Source: Psilocybe azurescens (lineage: Eukaryota; Basidiomycota; Agaricomycetes; Agaricales; Agrocybaceae). From it: 64,000 nucleotides of DNA. The stretch lies in the NCBI GenBank assembly GCA_023853785.1, contig JAJIRX010000590.1:434001-498000 (forward strand), read 5' to 3'. Of the stretch, positions 46,569 to 58,480 are shown piece after piece. Position 1 is the stretch's first letter. Each line of letters begins with the position of its first letter. The translations under genes were made by a program, and so were the position numbers. The notes beneath the pieces were generated by a model, which saw nothing but the letters and a program-made list of their open reading frames with translations, did no database searches and was not told where the DNA came from.

Positions 46569-47352
46569 GTGCACAGATTGCATTGGATTAATTGAAAAAG
46601 ATGTTGAAATGGCCAACCGGGATTTTCTTAACAGCTTGAATCACCTTGCATCCACCCAACGTTCATTAAAGACGAAGGCAGCTTGGTCAAGGCAAAAACG
46701 TCACAGAGATAACCTACTGATACTTGAAATGTCCATTCAAAGAGGAAACGGCAAGGTCTTGTGTCAGACAACGTTGAAAATATCAAAAACAGACGCGTTG
46801 CGGGGTAGGTGGTCGTGTGGTCCCGAGCACTGGTAAAGTATTATGTAAACCTATCTAGTAGTACTTACCTGTATATGTGCATTGAATGTACAACGATATG
46901 CAGAGCTTTCAAGCTTCGCTGAAGCAGAAGCAGGAAAATATTTCGATCTTTCTTTCCACTGAGCAGTATCGTTATTCCAGTGGTGACAGTCGGGCCTTAA
47001 TTGCGCAATTCTATGATATACATGGCTCAGAATCCGCCGATATCAGTTTCCAGATTCTGTATTCTTCAAGTTGGAGGACAATGGTCAATGAGACAACGTC
47101 CCTACAACGGCTTCCAAGGACGCCGTCACGCGTTGTGTTCTAACAATTCTATAATGGCCCAGGAATCAAACTCCCCACCTAGTAGAACCTTACCTGTAAT
47201 ACTAATTCGGTCGTCTGGACGTTCAAATACAACTCGTCAAACTATTGAACAAACGTTAAACCTCCCTACTGCAACCCATTTAGCGACCACAAATAACTGA
47301 GTCATGAATCGTCTGCACAATCTATAGCAGTGACTTACATTTCATCAAGACA
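46569..47352. other. Gap without recognisable gene
   Basis: Short plus-strand frames at 46609-46836 and 46886-47300 have no recognised family. This is the 5' flank of the tRNA and of the F-box relics. Confidence 0.45.
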
Positions 47353-47641
47353 ATGTTCGACCACGAATCAACATTCCAATTTTTCGGTGATAAGCTCAAG
47401 GAGGAACCAGACTATCCGCTCTGCAAAGAGCTCAACTGCATTGGGCTACATAAAGAACGCGTCATTGGACCACATGGAGCCCCCTGCTCCGCCAGTATCA
47501 AATGCTCGGAATTGGAGGACCATATCATCGCAAAAATCCACTCTCCCCTCGGTTATCTGGCAGAGCGCCATCGGTTACTCAGATCTGTGGAAGAAAAGCA
47601 GAAGACGAAGAGCCAAGGCTGGTCGATCAGCAAGATGGTAA
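47353..47641 (+). pseudogene. F-box family N-terminal relic
   Basis: An open frame reading LCKELNCIGLHKERVIGPHG, then APCSASIKCSELEDHIIAKI and ERHRLLRSVEEKQ. It resembles the Cys module plus helix found at the start of the F-box proteins in this window, but no F-box follows. Low to moderate certainty. Confidence 0.4.
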
Positions 47642-47751
47642 GCTTACGCCTTCGTCAGAAAGTAAGTGATTAAATATCTGTCGGTGAAACTTTGAACTTA
47701 CCTCGAGTTCAATAGCTGTGTGCATGATCAATTCCTCCTGCAGAAATCCAC

Positions 47752-48367
47752 ATTCTTTGCACGGAATGCAACGGCCGAGATATTATCAAGGCCTACGGTC
47801 CTTGCGACAGGGTGGACGGAAAGTCATGCCATCTTTGTGCCAAAGTCGTGACGCTGGAGGCTAATGTGATATAATGTCACTTGAATCAATTCTATTGCAC
47901 TCCAGACGATCCACCAGCTCCCATTGTTCATCGTTCACTGCAAAATCTCTACATCAACAATTATCTTCCGGGCGATGTTACGTGTCTGGATCAGCTCACA
48001 TCACCCACGCTGGACAGGTCTGGTCCTAGAGTATCCCAGATGGAAAATCTTGAATGTCACAGCCTTATGTCATTCTTCGCAAGATCATCGTGCCCTTTGA
48101 AGGTCAATTGTTACCGCTGGAACGACGATAAGACCCTCATTGCCCTGCTATGGCTCATCCCGTCTATCCAGGATTTGGAGTTCAAGGACTTTTAGCTCAT
48201 ATAGCTGCCATCATCCCCAAAGAGCCATTCCTTTCAAGATTCCAACGCTTCTCTTACTTGCTCGGGCTATTTGAAAGAGCTTGGGAGCTTTTGGCGAACG
48301 TTTTTGGCCCCCTTTCTGGACCAAGACGACCTCTGAGATATTTACGATGGCATGACCTTTCGGGTTA
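47752..48367 (+). pseudogene. F-box protein relic lacking the F-box
   Basis: A clear Cys module (CTEC, Cys after 11 residues, C-x2-C after 7, ending CHLCAKVVTLEANV) is followed at once by a stop. The next frame then reads PPAPIVHRSLQNLYINNYLP, MSFFARSSCPLKVNCYRWND and LIPSIQDLEFKDF. The last block holds the family's late element FGPLSGPRRPLRYLRW near 48306-48353. The F-box itself and about 200 residues are missing, so this is an internally deleted pseudogene. Confidence 0.75.
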
Positions 48368-48514
48368 AAGTAAACACCATAAAGGCATCGACGGGGCAAC
48401 TATTTGACGTTTACTAGCCATTATTAATGCCGGGTTTGAATTGAGACTTCGTTCCAAAATTCGCAGGGAGTGTATTGAGAGTCACGACTTTGATTAATCA
48501 AGGCCCACATACAT

Positions 48515-49761
48515 CTAATCTTTCTTTCCAGAACCACGGAGGCGCTCCTCGGCAATGAAATGTTGTCTTTTCTCCAGATCTACAAAGATATCAATGCCTG
48601 GTGCAATCTGACAAGAGAAACGACGTACCATGAGCCCACATCGCTGCCCCAACGCGATTTGATACTGTAAAGACTAATCCGATGATGGGGAGACCTTCCA
48701 GTAAGGCAGCTGTGAAACCAAACACTCGATAGTCCCATTTGCGTTCCTGCATGAACACCGCAATCTCTTTATCGGACATCTTCTTGGACTGGAAATACTG
48801 CTTTGAAGGTGAATAGATCACACTTCAATTATTTCATGGATGAAAGCTTACGTGTTGGTGTAGGAACCGCGAAGTTCCAAGGGCCTTGAACCAGGCAGAC
48901 ACGGCCATTCCAACAAAGGGATAGACCTGGAAAGGCGAGAGAAGAACTTTGGAATGTCAAAACAGATCGGAGAACAATGCGCGTAAAACACACCTCGCTT
49001 TACCACGAAAAGCCCGAACCATCCTCCTAGCCATTTCTTAATGAGCTTGTCCTGCTTTGTCTCAATGTTTAGATTAGGTGGAGCTTCCCATTCCTCGACG
49101 TATGGCTTCCAGAAATCTGGTCCCTTTCCGCGTGATGCTACTGTCTGGTCCCATGCTCGGTCGCGAGCAATGCGAATGTTCCGGCTAAGGAAGAAGCGTA
49201 GAATGTATGTGACTTGAGATCCTAGAATCATTATTGTCGCGTCTGGTAGGTTGAGTGATTTTAAAACAAACGGCGACAAAGCATGCGGGCGGGCTTACAT
49301 GTGTACAAACTGAAAGGAACGTGGTATCCAAACACCGTGTCATCTCTCGACAGTCCAGTTATCCTTGGAGAACTAAACAATATGTTGTGAGATAAACACA
49401 TCTTCAAGGGACCGTAGAGACATACTTTGAGAGGAAGACTTCGATGAACTTCTTCTGAATAGAGAACGTCAGAACAGCCTATCAATAGTGAATTCAGATC
49501 ACGTCTGACTTATGTCCGAATCGAAAGAAAGCTTGCCCATATAGTTCCTACTATGGCACCGCGCCTAGTGGCATGCTTGCACTTGTCCCATGCTGGTTTG
49601 TATAGGTGCTTATCAGTAAATAGCCTGTATACACCGACAAGGACATAAGATGGCGGAAATTCCATCCGCAGTGCGGCACGTTTTAGGGTTGGCGGTATGT
49701 GTTCCGCTTCTTTGTCGAAGAGTGCATCTTGAACCTCTGGACCGATGGAGGATAGAGACAT
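48515..49761 (-). CDS. Multi-pass membrane protein, EI24/LDS1-like
   Basis: ATG at 49761 gives MSLSSIGPEVQDALFDKEAE. Exons then read MEFPPSYVLVGVYRLFTDKH, RRGAIVGTIWAVLTFSIQKK-like hydrophobic sequence, GLSRDDTVFGYHVPFSLYT, and ATIMILGSQVTYILRFFLSR. RAWDQTVASRGKGPDFWKPY and a GGWFGLFVVKR segment follow. The last exons contain a Phe/Leu-rich membrane stretch, MQERKWDYRVFGFTAALLEG, and finally LEKRQHFIAEERLRGSGKKD. At least five introns. The pattern of hydrophobic segments with a GKGPDFW loop recalls the RRT8/LDS1 outer-spore-wall proteins of yeast and the EI24 domain, but that is inference. It is transcribed away from the peroxiredoxin-like gene; the 229 bp between them is shared. Confidence 0.6.
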
Positions 49762-49990
49762 ATGTTCGTTGTGATGTCAAAAGTTTGAAGAAGAGAATGC
49801 TTCGCTATGCCTGGCATGCTCTTTGCTCAAGCCGTGCTCGCCGCTTTCAGAGTTCTCACGGGATTAGACATTTTGACATCGTCTGCGTGTTATGGCACGT
49901 GTCAGTTATTCGGTAACAATTTGTAACGAACAATTGATTGGAGCCCCTATAACACTTTCCCACCTCTTCTCGACTCGAACCATCATCGCA
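49762..49990. promoter_or_regulatory. Bidirectional promoter region
   Basis: 229 bp separate the two divergent start codons (49761 minus, 49991 plus). Both genes must be driven from here. No strong TATA element was noticed. Confidence 0.55.
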
Positions 49991-50994
49991 ATGAAGGATT
50001 TCAAGGAACTACCAGACCAGGAAAGAATGGAAGAGGCTGCAGAACTCGACATATTTGACATCGAAGGCAACAAAATCAAGTTTGGCGCCCTTTTCAAGGA
50101 ACAGAAAACAATTGTTGTATTTATCAGTGAGTGGAACATTGTCAAGCAGTGGAACCAGACTAATATACCTACAAAGGACACTTTTTTGTGGGGTCAGGTC
50201 TATATTCATTATATAAATGGGATTAGCGGAAATCTAACATCCTCCTTTGATTGTTGACAGGCTTGCCAAGTGAGGCAATTTATCCCCTGTACTTCCAAAA
50301 CGTCTTTCATGTTTCGCTCAGCTCTACGTAGAGAATCTCGCGGCGGTTCCTCAGGAAGCGCTAGATCAGGCAGGCACAAGTATCGTTGTCATAGGATGCG
50401 GAGAATATAACCCTATCAAGTCCTACAAAGGCAAGCAATAACGTCTCTAGTCTCTATCCTATACGCCGACTAACTAACGCGAGAGCTCAGAGGCAACTAA
50501 ATTTTCTGGACTATTTTATGCTGACCCCACTCGAAAGTTATACCGCACTTTGGGAATGGATATCGAAAACGTTGATAAGACCCCAGCTGGTGAACAGAAA
50601 CGGAGCTACTTGACACTTGGCTCCTTTTCAAATCTCATGATGAGTCTTTGGGTAAAATCTATCATTTTTCAAGTATGACTTCTCTAATTGGATAAAAAGC
50701 GGGGACCTTTCAAACACCCAACACAAGTAGGAAAGCAAGGTGACTTCGCGCAACTGGGAGGAGATTTCATCTTTGGACCAGGTAGGGCCCTAAATTGTCT
50801 TTTCAGTTCAAGAGATCCTGGTAACGTGTAAACAGGGAATGTCTGTTCATTTGCTTCACGCATGAGACACACAGAAGACCGTGGGTGGAACCGTTTCTAT
50901 CCTCTCGATTATTTCAATAGTGATTATTTCACTAGATGTCGAAGTTACAGATCTAGTAAAAGAGGCTGGAGTAATGTATTCTTCGTCATCATAA
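49991..50994 (+). CDS. Peroxiredoxin-like (AhpC/TSA-type) thioredoxin-fold protein
   Basis: Starts MKDFKELPDQERMEEAAELD and continues FDIEGNKIKFGALFKEQKTI, then a CG-containing RHFF motif, YVENLAAVPQEALDQAGTSI, CGEYNPIKSYKEATKFSGLF, YADPTRKLYRTLGMDIENVD, KRSYLTLGSFSNLMMSLWRG, and GDFAQLGGDFIFGPGNVCSF. It ends HTEDHVEVTDLVKEAGV. Several introns. This order fits the AhpC-TSA_2 (PRXL2/AAED1-like) family, which have a thioredoxin fold and presumed redox role; substrate unknown. Around the active-site region the T-run at 50182-50187 seems one base short and the short exon joins are unclear, so the Cys motif should be checked. It converges with the next gene, 25 bp away. Confidence 0.75.
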
Positions 50995-51018
50995 GTCACA
51001 CGACAAAGTACGGAACAT

Positions 51019-52248
51019 TCAGGAGTTTGACGGTTCCGGGTAGTTTTCCTTGTTCATCTCGACATACGATATCGAAAGGTCAAGAAACGAAGCCAGTTTG
51101 TGGTCGACAGGAACACATGTACCGTTACCAGAGGTAGTAAACGCTGGCAAGGGTTCGGGAGACTTCATTAGGGGCTTCGTTCCCGTTGGGAGGTTAAATC
51201 CGATTGGCCGATCATTCGCACTCATTGACAATGACCTGTCGTTGAAAGGGTGATCAATCGGCGTAAATGCATCCTCTGCCCCAGAGCGAGTCGTCCCAGG
51301 AGGAGGCGTCGAAGGACCCAAAGAATCGATAGTCGATGACGTGGTGTTTCCTTCCTCCTCGTCCGATGAAGCATGGCAAGATGATCCAGCGTCAGACCGA
51401 ATAGATGACCTAACACAAAGGGTAACATGTGGATCATCCGGCTCCAGCGCAAGTCTATCAAGAATTTCCAGATCACCGCAAATAGCTTGCCATGAGCAGG
51501 AAGGCAGTAAAACTGGCTCTGATTTCGCGATAGTACATTCGTGAGAATCTTTGGCGCGGACATCTGGTTCTGATAATAAGTGGACTTCTTCCATAGTTTC
51601 AGAAGAAGGGACTGAGAATCCTTCGGGAGCTGGACGAGGTCTGAATGAGGGTTGATCGCGGAAGAATGCAGTCATTGCGTGGCCGATCTGTTGCGGTAAA
51701 ATTCAGAATCGAATAGAAATTCAGAATCAGATACATACAATGAAAGAGGTACACGCGTAGGCCGGAAAATAGACAACTCTGGCGTGAACGGCATCTAGCA
51801 GATCATCCACCTCCATGCCAGCATCATCGGGATCATCAGGATCGCCAAAGACATTTTCCACCGTGAGGTCGTATTTACACTGCTCATTTCCTGTAAGAAT
51901 GGGCCGCCCTTCATGGATCCGCGGAGAGTCACAAACAGAAGAAGCAGGCGCCCGGATTTCATAGAACAGAAGTCCGCTGAGGCCTATACACTCTATTCTC
52001 ACAAACCGCCGCCAAGTCCTACGGCGACATGCTCTGTTAGTTGGAGCTATGTTCTTATTGGTGTCTCTGTCACCCAGAAGGTCGTGATATACAGAGCAAG
52101 ATAAAGCGTGACGCCAGATTTCCCCCGTCGAGTGACGGAACCTGCTTTGGCTGTTCGAAAATTGGACCGCCATTGGGTGGGGGCAGGTCGCAGGATGTCG
52201 TAGAGCCTAGAAGCCCAAGAACCAGGCTTGGAGAAATCGCGTAATGTC
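51019..52248 (-). CDS. Hypothetical agaricomycete protein
   Basis: Two well-supported parts: an upstream exon region with RHSTGEIWRHALSCSVYHDL, WRRFVRIECIGLSGLLFYEI, and HARVVYFPAYACTSFI, then an intron (51720-51680 area), then IGHAMTAFFRDQPSFRPRPA. The second exon is Ser/Pro/Asp-rich and disordered, ending NKENYPEPSNS at 51019. The N-terminus is uncertain: an ATG at 52248 (MTLRDFSKPGSWASRLYDIL) fits but changes frame near 52170, and one at 52173 is an alternative. I do not recognise a named domain. Proteins with this WRHAL...RIECIGLSGLL pattern are, from memory, lineage-restricted. The gene's 3' end almost touches that of the peroxiredoxin-like gene. Confidence 0.5.
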
Positions 52249-52587
52249 ATGTGTAGCCAAAAGTTCACTGGACCAGCAGAAGAACTTAAAAGAGAAGAAG
52301 AGGTAGTGATGAAAGGATTGCAAGGTTTAGTCGGACTAGAAAAATATGTTTGCAGACAAATCGGAGTTAGAAAGAGGGCGTCGAACAACATATCAAAACA
52401 TCCGATCTTGTCAGAGGAATTACTATTAGGCAACTTCAACAAAATTGGGGGCGCTGCTTTTCAAGCTGGACGCAGTTCAGTCTGATTATAATAAATGGGA
52501 AGGCGAAGAACGACTCGGAACAATACTACTATTATATCGAACATTATACAAGGACGAAAACGAGAGGTCGGGGGACCATTCAACGGA
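52249..52587. other. Short gap between genes
   Basis: About 340 bp with no recognisable feature. It contains the 3' flank of a dioxygenase and the likely promoter of the hypothetical protein. Confidence 0.4.
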
Positions 52588-54004
52588 CTAGTTTTTCCCT
52601 TTGACTGCATCCCTGATAACTGGTTCCGGGGCGAACGTCTGTTGTTCCGGTGTCACATTAAACGTCTTTTTCCAAAGAGGCAGAAGCTCTTCGGGTAGCT
52701 TCCATGCTAATTCTTCATTTCTTTGCCATAAACGAAGTAAATGTCGACTATAAGAATAGGTGTTAGAATGGGCCATATCGCCATTACAATTATGTTGGCC
52801 TACGTCTTATTCCCATCATCTTTGAAGCCGTCTCTGGCGTGGAATATGCTGAGGTTATTGATATATTGGATGTCGCCTTTCTGGAAGTTGAGCCCCAAGG
52901 AATATTTCTCGGCCAGGAAATGGAGAGCGTCCAAGGCTTCAGCTTGAGCTTCGGTGATCGGAGCAATATCAGCGGATCGTGGAAGACCCTGGAAGCCAGT
53001 GAAGTATCGACGGGCATACTGGATAATTATCTTGGAGTCCAGGTAGTATAGCAAGGGCCTTTCTGTAAAGGGGGATCTCTTCCAAATCTAAAGAATAAAT
53101 AAATGAATAAAGACGTTATAATTAAAGAAAAGTATTAGAAGGACGGACTCGTCTACTACCCATGGTTGCGAAAGAGTTTGGATTAAATCAGGGCGTTTTT
53201 GTGCAAGATGATTGTACACCCTCCAGCTGCTGCTTATTCTCGATACGCCACCCTCTGCAGCAATTTGCAGTGCAAACAAAGACACAATGTCGGAACCCTG
53301 GTCGGTATGGAAGACCTGCTTATCAGTTGTATACGCAGGGCCACCAATGGCGCCTTTCAAATGAGACTGCGATAAATCTTTGATGTGTGAAAGAACGCCT
53401 CCGTTCTTATCTTGAAGCCCCGAGTACCACCAACATACGAAGAGACTCCGGCGTATATTAGAATGTTATCTAGCCTTGAATAGGAGTCGACGGGTATCGT
53501 TCGGAGGACAAAAAATCCCCGTCCTTCATGGAGTTCGTGGGCCAATTCCGTCAAGACGGGTCCAAGGGTAGGCAATGGGAATGTTGCAGGGGATATAAGA
53601 CCAGGAGAGAGGCTGAGACCTGCAGAATCGGGATATCTCACTGAGTCATAGTCTTGCCAATTATGAAGCTACAGTAGTTCGTACCATGGAAATAGTGTAA
53701 AGCGGCGTGTATTTCCTTTAGGTGCTCGGAAGTGAGCGTGTAGACCCACTGCGCCTCATTTTTCCAGTCCTTGCCCTCCCATACTAAAAGGCGATTCGAG
53801 TTTCTCGGGAAAGCCGGTTGGTAATTGCGTCGACAAAAGAGAGGGATCTTGTTCCAGTCTCCACGCCGTGCGTTGCTGCCACTTCTCACGATCCGGGTGG
53901 TAGGTGATATCAGGCTGTTTCCCAAAACTGGGCATGAAGTCACTCTTCGAGGGAGGACTGATGGGATGCTTTTTCTCAATAGTGTCACCGATAACTGAAG
54001 CCAT
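52588..54004 (-). CDS. TauD/TfdA-type Fe(II)/2-oxoglutarate dioxygenase, copy 2
   Basis: Paralogue of the next gene. Start MASVIGDTIEKKHPISPPSK at 54004, then DITYHPDREKWQQRTAWRLE, LISPATFPLPTLGPVLTELA, ELHEGRGFFVLRTIPVDSYS, and ILIYAGVSSYVGG. KQVFHTDQGSDIVSLFAL holds the metal HxD pair. SIFHARDGF provides the distal His, and HLLRLWQRNEELAWKLPEEL a conserved Arg. In copy 1 the HxD motif reads VFHTDIGDIISLF, so this copy has one extra residue after it. Two homopolymers (A-run 53786, C-run 53418 on the plus strand) shift the frame by one base each; otherwise all motifs are kept. The family oxidises sulfonates, aromatic ethers or amino-acid derivatives; the substrate here is unknown. Confidence 0.8.
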
Positions 54005-54248
54005 GATTCAGATGAATAGAGTCTGCAAGGAGTAGCATGGAAGTCCTGTTACTATCAATTTATAAGACTGCCAAAGACAGGATGATGCGATATTGCTTCT
54101 TCGTCACACCTTCAAATGCGAGACTGGTTATATTAGAAAAGTACACGTGATATGATCTTAGAATTTACTGATAGGACGAACGACTCAGATTCGCTACATA
54201 TAGGGTTTCAAAATTGCGATATAGGATACATGAGGATCCACATGGTGT
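54005..54248. promoter_or_regulatory. Spacer between tandem dioxygenase genes
   Basis: 244 bp that must hold the promoter of copy 2 and the terminator of copy 1. A TATAAGACT stretch lies at about 54060. Confidence 0.35.
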
Positions 54249-55708
54249 TCAGGCGTATACGGCCCCTCCCTTTGATTTACCACGAATTTCTGGTTCCAAG
54301 GGGAATTGTTCGTTGTCCGGAGTCGCCGTTTCGTATAGCCTCTTCCAGATGTCCTGAAGTTCAGGTGGAATCTTCCAGGCCAGCTCTTCGTTGCGAAGCC
54401 ATAGGCGGAGAAGGTGTCGACTGCAGAATGGACGGGATAAGAACTCTAGAATAACACAAAAAACGAACAACACATACCGACGGTCAGGTGCATCAGTATA
54501 GCCGTCTCTTCCGTGGAAGATACTCAAATTATTGATGTACTGGATATCGCCTTTCTGGAAGCTGAGACCGAGAGAATATTTCTCAGCGAGGAAGTGAATG
54601 GTATCCAACGCCTCCGCCTGAGCCTCAGTGATAGGAGGAATTCCCTTCGAACGAGGGAGGCCAAGGAATCCAGTAAAAACACGACGAGCATATTGAATAA
54701 TAATCTTCTCGTCATGGTGGTAAAGCAAAGGTCGGTTTGTGTATCCATTACCTGCTCCGAATCTGCAATGAAGTTAGAATAACCAGATATAGTCTAAGCA
54801 AGAGTATTCAAAGAAATATTTACGTGTCGAAAGGCCATGGCTCTGCCAGAGTCCTAATGAGATCCGGCCTGGTCTCAACGAGCTCATTGTAAACCTTCCA
54901 GCTGCTACTGATTCGTGATGTGCCTCCTTGGGCCGCAGTTTCAAGGACAAAGAGAGAGATAATGTCGCCAATGTCGGTATGGAAAACTTGCTTATCAGTC
55001 GTATAAGCGGGAGCCCCAATAGTCTTCAACGGGTTAGTATCACTCAGATCCCTGATGTGCCCAACGACGATGTTCCCCGCATCTTGGACTGCGCGTTTAA
55101 TGCCCACGTAAGACGAAACACCGGCGTAGATGAGTATATTGTCTTCTCTGGAATACGAATCAACAGGGATGGTGCGGAGAACGAAGAAGCCACGCCCTGT
55201 GTGGAGCTCATGAGCCAACTGCGCCAGAATGGGCCCTAGAATAGGAAGAGGGAAGGTTGCAGGAGATATATAACCGAAAGGTTTATCCAACCCTTGCAAT
55301 CAGGTTTAGTTTCATAGGAATTAGCGAAAAAATCAATGTCGTACCTCTGAAGTGCTTGACGGCATCATCGATTTCCTTCAGATGCTCGGGGGTCAATTCG
55401 AATTCCCATTGCGATGCGTCCGTCCAATCCTTTCCCTCCCACACAAGAGGCGAGTCCAAGTGTTTCGGGAACCCTTCTGGAAGCGACTGCTGAGGCAGCG
55501 TCGGATCCTCCGCGAGACGGCGGGCAGTCCTGGCCGCCCATTTTACTTTATCCGGGTGGTACTCGATATCCGGCTGCTGAGGCCCGAAAACGGGAGCTTC
55601 AATAACATCGTCCGAGGCTGGATTGTCGGACTTTGGGACTGCCTCGGGAGAGGAAATGTTAAGGTTTGTGCTTAATAAATCTGTGACTCGGGCAACGAGA
55701 GTGGCCAT
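54249..55708 (-). CDS. TauD/TfdA-type Fe(II)/2-oxoglutarate dioxygenase, copy 1
   Basis: A complete gene with four or more exons. Start MATLVARVTDLLSTNLNISS at 55708. Blocks: DIEYHPDKVKWAARTARRLA, WEGKDWTDASQWEFELTPEH, YISPATFPLPILGPILAQLA, and ELHTGRGFFVLRTIPVDSYS. The iron-binding HTD lies in KQVFHTDIGDIISLFVLETA. NRPLLYHHDEKIIIQYARRV and QYINNLSIFHGRDGY (distal His) follow, then HLLRLWLRNEELAWKIPPEL (Arg that holds 2-oxoglutarate). Ends GKSKGGAVYA at 54249. No frame breaks. Introns have normal GT...AG ends, e.g. after HFRG and after WPFDT. It is tandem to, and in the same direction as, copy 2, so they arose by local duplication. No signal peptide; probably cytosolic. Substrate unknown. Confidence 0.9.
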
Positions 55709-56834
55709 GGCTATTGAGTGATAATTTGTTATTCTGTACCAAGCTTGGAGACGCTTTTAAATAAAAGAAATCTGCTCTATTTTGCAAGAAGCTATGGAAA
55801 TGGTGTGAGATGGCGTTCGTGGGATGAGTGGTCAAGAGACTCACGTGCACTGCTTCCTTGTTATGTATCCCTGCCCATTCTGAAATGGATGCCCTACAAA
55901 AAGATGATAAAGCATTCGATGCTGAGTAACTTTTGTTCAAAAACATGTCGACTTTCTAATCACGGCGTTTAATAACAGGGCCGAGTTGGATGATAGAACA
56001 GAAAGAGATGACGCATCAAATCCTGTGTGAATGGAGGAGCGCATATTACGATTAGGGACATCAATACAGCTGACAATGATACCGATTGGCGCCTTCTACT
56101 CAATGGATCCACCCATGACCAGACCGTGGACGGCAGAAGCACAAATCGACGTATAATGTCGCCCTGATTGGGCGAGAAAGCCTCATAGACTACTTTTAGG
56201 GGTACACCTCTTGTGTCGGTGAATCAGATAAAGGGGAGCAATGGCAGATAAGTACGTACTTTTAGAGTCGTTGACGTCTTATGACGATTAAGGACTCGAA
56301 CCGCCGGCCACACCCCAGTCATTTTCGACTTCGGGCGGTAACAGTACAGTTTTTATCGACGTTTCAATGTAATGCAGTCCGGGGCAATATATCGAAAGTC
56401 ATAGGAACTATGAGTCGAGAAAAAATGTATGGTCGTGGTTTAAACGTTTATGTTTGGATGGTGGGTTTGAAATATATTTTGTTCTCCGCTTAAACCAAAT
56501 CCGCGATCAAACTTCCTTCTCCACAGCCGCCATCGCCCTTCTTTATGATTAGCGTTTGTAAGTTCCTGATCATGTTCTATAATGAGAGTACTCTGACGAC
56601 TTACCTACAATTCACGACCAAAAGCTACCAAAAGGCAGAAGCAAGACTGAACAAGCAACGTTGGACCTTCCTCATGGACGCCTACACGTGATACATAGGC
56701 TACAGACTCTTTCCGGGAACGGCGGCCACGAAGTGAAGCCCTGTAGCTTTGAAGAGCGACGAATTTTCATTTAGTATTCGTTGAAATCCCCATCGACTCG
56801 ACAACTTCAACGCAGACACAATCGAAGTTCAGCC
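55709..56834. other. Gap between divergent dioxygenase and hydrolase genes
   Basis: 1.1 kb without a recognised gene. Both flanking genes point away from it, so it contains their promoters. Confidence 0.45.
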
Positions 56835-58139
56835 ATGAACGTGGAAAGCTTTGCTTTCGATGCTCCGTTGAGTTTGAAGATGGCCGCCAAACGATATTCA
56901 CCTGCCAGCGGTCAAGACTATTGTGGCGGTTTAACCTTGATGTTCATGCACTGCATCGGTTCTCGTAAGTCTTAATACCTGTAGTCTCCTTCAATTGTCT
57001 AATAAACACGATTGACAGACAAGGAGCAGTGGGAACCCGTCATTGAACAGCTATTCAAAGTCCAACGAAACAAAGACGTTCAGCTGCGAGAGGCATGGGC
57101 ATTCGACTGGCAGAATCATGGAGATTCCGCTGTTCTAAATCGTGAGGCGTTGAAAAATCGGGCTGAAGGTGTTTGTGAGTATCTCCAGGCATCAATTTAT
57201 GTCGCAGTGAACATATCTCCTTATAGCTGTCTATGAATGGGCTGGGGCAATCGCAGAATTTGTAAAGTCGCCGCGTATGAAGGGACACCGAATAATTCCT
57301 CTGGGTCATTCAGCAGGTGCTGCAGTCTCGTATGTTCACATTATATTCCTACAACGTGGTCACCAGTTAACAAGCAACAGAATACTATTGACCAAGACTA
57401 TACCTCCACAAACATTTTCTTCTGTCGTGCTCATAGAACCCACCCTTTCTACACGCGAATCGTTCCAATCACATTTGGAAGACAGAATGGCTGCGATTGA
57501 CTTTGCTGTGGCTGCCACCTCCACCAGACGTGATCATTGGCTCTCAAGGAAGCAAGCTTTTGGGTATTTCAAGAAGAGAATCCCATGGGAAGTTTGGGAT
57601 GACCGTGTCATTTGCCTTATGACTGTACGCTACCTCGGATTTTTTTTTTATGCCTAAGATTTAATCGCTCCTCAGGATCACGCCCTCGAAGACTCGCCCT
57701 CTGGAGGTGTAAATCTGAAATGGGACAGAAAGCAAGAAGCAATATCATATGCAGACATCGAACCCCATTTTAAAGGCGCCCTCCAACTAGGCAGAGTCTG
57801 CCATTCCGTTCCTATCCATGTCATCTGGGGAACCCGGAACGATCTCGTGTAAGTGCCTAAGAATCATAACACGTCTTTCCGTCGTTCATCCTGGCCGCAT
57901 TCCTCAGACCCGAATTCATCCAAGACTCATTAAGCGACGTTTCGGAAGGTCGTGTCGTGGCATCCGTCACCAAGGTTAAGAATGCGGGGCATATGGCGAG
58001 TTGTTCACACCTCTCTACGCCCGCTCAATTGCTTACCCGGTTGTTTCCGAAGGTTGTTCAAGAACAGCCTGATTTACTTGCCCGTGCTATCGCTAACATT
58101 CTTGAAGGCCTAGCCAATGTAGCAATGCCGAAGCTCTGA
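56835..58139 (+). CDS. Alpha/beta hydrolase
   Basis: Start MNVESFAFDAPLSLKMAAKR at 56835. Exons give LTLMFMHCIGSHKEQWEPVI (oxyanion-hole strand), REAWAFDWQNHGDSAVLNRE, GHRIIPLGHSAGAAVS (nucleophile elbow, Ser in GHSAG), and SSVVLIEPTLSTRESFQSHL. The cap region with RRDHWLSRKQAFGYFKKRIP follows, then HVIWGTRNDLVPEFIQDSLS (acid Asp) and VKNAGHMASCSHLSTPAQLL (catalytic His). It ends ANVAMPKL at 58139. Six introns with good splice sites, e.g. 57653-57674 with a T-rich tract. Catalytic triad complete, no frame break. Related to epoxide hydrolase/esterase-type proteins; substrate unknown. Confidence 0.9.
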
Positions 58140-58480
58140 CCTGGCCGATTTAACTCTTGTACAGATAAACTATTGATCGTACTCGAGTAGGTCGCGATTC
58201 ATTGAAACATACATGTTATACCCGGAAGTCATTCGTACATTGCAGCATGGAGACTAGGCCCGAAAATAAACAACTAACGTCCCAAAAAGTTGATAAAGGA
58301 CGGGTTAACCAGAACAAGAAGGATTCGAAGAACAAAAATAAGAACAAAAAATGAACGAAAAATGAATGCATAAGTCGAAACAAATAGGTATCCTGGACAT
58401 AATCTCGTTACTCGTACAAGCTTAACCAACCTTCTTCTGTCAGTTCATGACCACTTCAAATACATACACTCTCCAAAACT
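58140..58480. other. Gap between convergent genes
   Basis: About 340 bp of 3' flanks. Contains a run of AAAAATAAGAAC-like repeats near 58330. No gene seen. Confidence 0.5.
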
